64,000 nt of DNA from Spodoptera frugiperda (lineage: Eukaryota > Arthropoda > Insecta > Lepidoptera > Noctuidae). Below, in pieces: positions 56,701 through 62,700 of the stretch. The stretch spans positions 486,501-550,500 of the forward strand of contig NC_064228.1 of the NCBI RefSeq assembly GCF_023101765.2, written 5' to 3'. The notes under the pieces were generated by a model. That model ran no database searches. It worked only from the letters and a program-made list of their open reading frames with translations, and was not told the origin of the DNA. How positions within the stretch are numbered: position 1 is the first letter of the stretch; each line of letters begins with the position of its first letter. The position numbers were made by a program, and so were the translations under genes.

Positions 56701-59700
56701 CCTGAAGAGCTGAAGGTGGGAATCGAAGCCACACTATCCTGCGACGCTGCCAGCAGTAACCCCCCCGCTACACTGTCGTGGTGGAGGGATGGTATACCTG
56801 TACAGGGTGAGTCAAAATATAATGTCAAAGTCAAAATCAAAGCAAATTTATTTCAATTAATCCTAAATGAGCACTTTTGTAATCCAATGTTTAAGATATT
56901 TATGGTATTAATAAGTTACTTGAATATTACTGGCTCGTTAGTCGAGTGATTGCAAGTGCAGCTACTGAGCACGGGGTCTTGGGTTCAATTCCTGTGTCAA
57001 GCAAAGTACAAAAATTACTCAGGATTATCCTGATCCTTTTAATTTACGATTTCTAACCTTAGCAGGTCCAAGTGTGGATGCTATAGCAAGCCATTTCCTT
57101 ATAAAAGAGTATGATAATAATGGTATAACAAATTTTCTAGCAAACACAATGACATTAAAACCATCCCAACAATGAACCAAATCACCCCCAAACACAGTCT
57201 CTATTCCAACCGCATTTCGCAACCCCTTTAGCATAAAATCACGAGAAATCATCACGGCTCCTCTCATGACCCGAACATATCTTCATTGACAATTTAACAG
57301 AGCAATGCTACAGGCTTTGCTCGCTGTTTTGCATGTAAATCTCGTGTCTATACACGTACGTGATTTACTCGTGCGTGGCAAATCGATTTTGCAACATGGC
57401 GGTTGGTTAGTAAGTCGTCTGTGTTGCTATTATTATTGCAGTGTGTTAGTAGGTAGTATTATTTGGAATTGTATCTTGTTTTGTTTTGATAAGGTTATTT
57501 TTTGTTTAAATTTTGTGGTTGCGATGATGAGTGATGATGAGCTGGTTAATGTAGCTACTTCCTACATAGTAAAAAAATCCTATGGGTGCTTTTCTACCAG
57601 ATATGTGCTATGTAGCTATGCTACGAAGATGTAATAGCTAAGTTGTGAAACTATGTGACCTTTTCCACTGATAAGCTATGTAACTGTGCGAGATACGCAG
57701 TTCGAGTATGCGATGTATCGATAGTAGGGAAGCCATCCAAAAAATATAGTTGAGTCCGTTTCCACCTGTGCTAAGCTATGTGTACAGCAACGTAGCATGG
57801 CAAATCTCTGGTGGAAAAGCACCCTAAGTCTGACTGTAAACAATAACGGGGTGGTTTTAGTGTAGTAAAAATACCGAACTTACTAGTCTTTCTTTCCAAA
57901 AAGAAAGGAGGGTTCCCACCGTCTTAAAAAAAAACAAATGTCTTCACTACATAGTATACAACAAAGTCACTTTCTCTGTCCTTATGTCCCTTTTAAGTCC
58001 ATAAAACTACGCAATGGATTTTGATGCAGTTTTTTAATAGATAGAGTGATTCAGTAGAAAAGTTTTTATGTATAATACAGTACATGTAAAATATATCACC
58101 ATTGCATCCATGGGAAGCCTTGGTGTGCCGCTAGTAAATATTATAATTTTGTGTTATATACCATAATATTAAAACCTCTCCTCGTCCCCAGGTCTACCGA
58201 TGCAACAGAAGAAGGGTCTGCACGGCGGCACGGTGTCCACCATCGAGCTGAAGCTGACCATCACCAAGGACCTCAACGGCGCCGTCTACACCTGCCAGGC
58301 TATGAACGAGGCTCTACAGAGGAGCGTCCATGATGCACTGCCGCTTAAAGTTCTATGTAAGTACTAGCTGACCCAGCAAACTTTGTACCGCCTCAAACAT
58401 ATTTTTCCCACCTTTTAAACCTTCCCTGGACTTCCACAAATAATTCAAGGCCAAAATTAGCCAAATCGGTCCAGCTGTTCTCGAGTTTTGGCGAGACTAA
58501 CGAACAACAATTGATTTTTATATATTACTATATAGAGGTTTGTTTTATAGATAAATACTTTATTTTTGTCTTATAGTTAATTCTTTATACAAATGGACCG
58601 ATAGCGCACTTGTAACGCTACTGGTGTTTCGAGTGTCTATGCACGGCATCGCTCTTTTATTGGTTTATCCAAGATATTTTTCTAACTGACTTCTTAAAAA
58701 AAGGAGTCCCTCTGTTTGACCTGTATGTATGTGCGATTATCTTACGTTTGGCTGAACTGATTTTTATGCGATTTCCAGCATACTGTTTTTCAGACTTACG
58801 AGGAGAATGTTTTAGGGATATTACCTGAATTAAAAAAGAGAAAATTAAAGGATTGCTTTAAAAAAAAAGTTATTAATCATACCTTTCGTTACCAATTTCT
58901 TTCAATCAAAATCCAACCAAACAACCTCAAACTTAAAACTGGAAATTAAACACCATATCCTTTGCAGATGCGCCAATCTTCGACGAGACGACTCCGTACA
59001 CGACAGTGGGGGTTGAGAACGAGCCTCTGATCATAGTGCTGCGAGCTGATGGTAACCCGGGCAGCATCACGTATACCTGGACTAAGGACGGACTGCCCAT
59101 AGCACAGTCTTCTTACAGTACTGGAAGTAAGTAGATTTCAACAAACGTATTGCCTCGTTGGTCAAGTGGTCGCGTGTGCGACTGCCGGACAAGGGGTCTC
59201 GAGTTCGATTTCCGGCTTGAGCAAAGTATTACTGGGCTCTTTAGCTTTTTCGAAAATTTCTCAGTAGCATGGGGTCTGGAATTGTGCCCAGTATACGGCA
59301 ATAGGCCCTTATTACATGATTAGTACCACGAAAATTGGAATTGTACCCAGTGTACGGCAATAGGCCCCTATTACATACGACTTATAACACAAATGGTGAA
59401 AAATGAGTATACATTATATAGCGGGATACGTGCCGTAATGTGCACCTCTGCCTACCCCTTCGGGGATAAAAGGCGTGACGTTAAACTAACGTATTAAATA
59501 GTCGATTTGATCCGCATGAATGCTGTGATTACAAAACATAGTTTTTGTTTTCCCATCAATAGGTTAATGAGGCCTGATTAAAGCTAAATACAATGAATTG
59601 TTTGCTGTAATTATTTGGTTTGTGAGCTTTTATGTATCTGTCATTAGTGGATTCTAAATAATCCTTTTCAAATGTATTTATTGTTTATTTTGAGGTATTA

Positions 59701-62700
59701 TTACTTTGTAAGAATAAATAGGGTGGGAATCGATTACGGAGCTTTCCAAACATATACATTTATTTGACTGCACCGTTGGCGCTTTGGTTGGGCAACTGGC
59801 TGCCATGCAACGTGTCGCGGGTTCGAGTCTTGAAACAACTCTTTGTGTGATCACAGATTGTTGTTTCGAATACACATGACACCTAGTCATGTGTATGTGA
59901 ACTTGTATGTTTTATCGCACACGACACGGGAGAAAATCCTAGTTTGGAGCAACGTGTTAATTTAAAAACAAAATACGATTATCATAAAGGCAATCACAAT
60001 TAAATGAATATTTTGTGTTATCAGCAAATAAATATAGACCCAATAAACCAAACTAAATAAATAAATAAATAAAATTGAATAGCTAATTTTGAATACTACA
60101 ATGAATAGACGAAGCACAGAGGTAAAACTGTTTAGGAAACGAACCACCAGTTATTTGTATACCCAGTACAAATGCGGGCTATTGAATTACCCGGTAACTA
60201 ACGATGGACGTAAATATATTGGCTATATGTGCGGAATTATCAAATAGATATTTACTAGCTTTTACCAGCAGCTCCGCCCGCGGTCCCGGGATAAAAACTA
60301 GCCTTTTTAAAAATGAGCAGACGGATCACCTGATGGTAAATGGCAAGCATTCATCGCCGCCCGTAAACACTCGAAAAAAGGTGTTACAAGTGCATTGCCG
60401 ACCTTTTGGGGTTAGAAACTCCAAGGTTATTGGGGAATCGAGAATTAGGAAGATTAGGAATTGGCCTTGCGATAACCTCACTCACGTTACGAAACAAAAC
60501 GTAAGCGTTGTTTCACGTCGGTTTTCTGTAAGGCCGTAGTATTTAGGATGAGCCAATCCATTCGTGCCGAAGAATAGCTCTCCCACACTTATATGTACCT
60601 GTTTAATTATTTCTTTCGTTCCTTTAGTTAATAAGAACTAAACTATTTAAATAAGTTACTTTTGTAGACCATTCCAATTGACTAGTTATGCCATTTTTTC
60701 CTATAGATGACCGAATAATATCTGAAGGCAGCATGCTGAACATGACGAAGTTGTCCCGCCATGATGCTGGAGTATACACGTGTGAGGCAGTCAACTCGCA
60801 GGGAGCTGCTGTTGCCAATATCAGCGTGTCTGTTCACTGTAAGTATACCTTACTAGCTGCGGACTACCTAGCGGGCTAACCGTGGCTCCGGCTCGAAAAG
60901 CAGGAGTATCTTAGCTCAATATTTTAGAAAGAATTGTGAAAATGGGCATCAGTCACTCAGTAACGAAAGTGTTCTTATATAATATGTACAATGGTGGTCA
61001 CATGCGCCTGCTACATGCAATCTGATCTGGTGGAAGTGGGGTGGTGCGCTGAACAACATCAAACATACCACTGACTAAAGAATTCCTGACACATGTTGCA
61101 TCACTAAGCTCCGACGTTATCACTTTTCAATCTTATAAGCCATTAATGGGATATAACTTAATGATTTTGCTGGGATCAAGCGAGGTTAATAAAAATGATC
61201 AGGCGAATCTATCATCCTCTGAACATACAGATAGAGATAGCTCCCACCCAAACTACAACTATAGGAGCCTTAGTAACACAAGCCATGGCTTCTTAATGTT
61301 CGTACATTAAACTTGTTACGTTAGCAAAGAGAATCGTTGATCAACCATTGTCTTCAATGTACCGATGGAAGTTGCAAGAGTAACAAATTGATGTATTTTC
61401 CAAGTCACCTCCTCAGCTAATGGGCCTCCCTCAACTTAATTATATTTCTTCAATAGTTAATTCGTTCAGGGAAACAGGAAATTTAATGTATTTTAATTTT
61501 GAAGGGTTGTTCTCGAGTCTTCGATCGATAGGGTAAATTAATATTGAGTTTTTCATTACAATTTTCTTAGAAATATCACGGAGTTTGGTATTCTTATGAC
61601 CCTTTTAATAAACCACCCCTTAACCATACTTTAATTAAAAGTTATTAAGCGTGACTTAACGTCGAAACTAACCCCTAATTTTCGAAGAATTTTCTGATTT
61701 CCTAATTGCTAGGTGACACTTAGGTAGATTGATCACCTATCTTGGCTTAGGGTTTCCTTAAAATTTAGGAGTTGTGTCACACCATAGTATTTTTCAGACT
61801 TAGGAAAAGGATATTACCAGACTTAAAAAACAGGGGACTGGTAAACAAAACTTAAGCGGCCATTTTAAAAATCAATCAGTTATTAATACATTGACCTAAA
61901 AATAAAAATAACATAACGAGTTCTCCTTTAAATAACAATACTAAAGCAAAGTTATTATTTTAGTCTGATGTAAGCCATTCAACCAAATTGATGTATAACA
62001 TATTAAATATTGGCAGATAGGTACATACCGAAGATATTTCGGACAGAATGCTTCAATACGTTGTCAGATTACATTCTTATTGAACGAAAATGTTTTTGTA
62101 GTACCAAGGGAATTATTTATAGATGAAAATAATAAATGTTTAGTATTAATAAAATTGTGGACATCGATTGTCCTGGTGGACAGACGACCTGATCAAGGTC
62201 GTATGGAGCCACTGGATGCAGGTCACTTCCAACTAGTATATCTAGAAGTCATTGGGGAGGCCTATGTTTAGAAGCGGACGTCTTATGACTAATAATATGA
62301 TGACGATGATGATTATAAATAAAATTAAGTTGTTTATATGGTTTGTAAGATTCGTAGGCGTTTCTAAGTCTCTGCCTACCCCCATGAGAGGCAGCCGTGA
62401 GGTTATGTATTAGAACTGCGGACAACGTAATGGGTTACCGGGGTTTCGGCTCAAAGCAGGAAAAGAAATAGGGTGGTTTATTGTCAGTAAGACTCTGACA
62501 CTCTCTCGTCTCACTCAAGGCGGGAGAAGTAATTTGATGATTTTGCTCCACAACAAAAAAATGTATGGTACAAACAACACCATCGACCAATAGCAAAAAG
62601 TTATTAATACCACCAAATCCTCATCATGATTTGGTCAAATCTGTTTACACAAGCTATAAAAATATTCTCAAAGTATAGGAATGTAATTGAGGTTTCTTTT

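Larger units (their letters stand above)
56807..58191 (+). other. Intron inside Ig6
   Basis: GTGAGT to TCCCCAG. It begins with an AAAGTCAAAATCAAA type repeat. It then has the head of an A SINE (56931-57024), an F MITE (57584-57824) and a LINE-like tail (57956-58080). About 57.03-57.58 kb is unassigned. Confidence 0.85.
58357..58967 (+). other. Intron between Ig6 and Ig7
   Basis: 611 bp. Three repeat fragments in a row (D-type from 58363, B-type at 58598, H-type at 58680) make up most of it. Confidence 0.85.
59127..60706 (+). other. Intron inside Ig7
   Basis: 1580 bp with an A SINE bounded by an 8-bp duplication, a second tRNA-like SINE (59766-59957), an (AAAT)n run and a family B copy placed after a D-type fragment. 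About 59.5-59.76 kb is unassigned. Confidence 0.85.

Noticed and set aside
56807..56949. Extension of exon g past 56806
   Set aside because: A GTGAGT donor at 56807 and in-frame joining to 58192 give the Ig6 domain; the extension is a repeat.
57305..57634. 109-codon plus-strand open frame rich in Val/Leu/Cys
   Set aside because: Intronic, ends in a MITE, no recognisable domain or translation context.
60204..60539. 111-codon plus-strand open frame
   Set aside because: It covers a D fragment and a B repeat and shares its peptide with the B copy at 31.7 kb.
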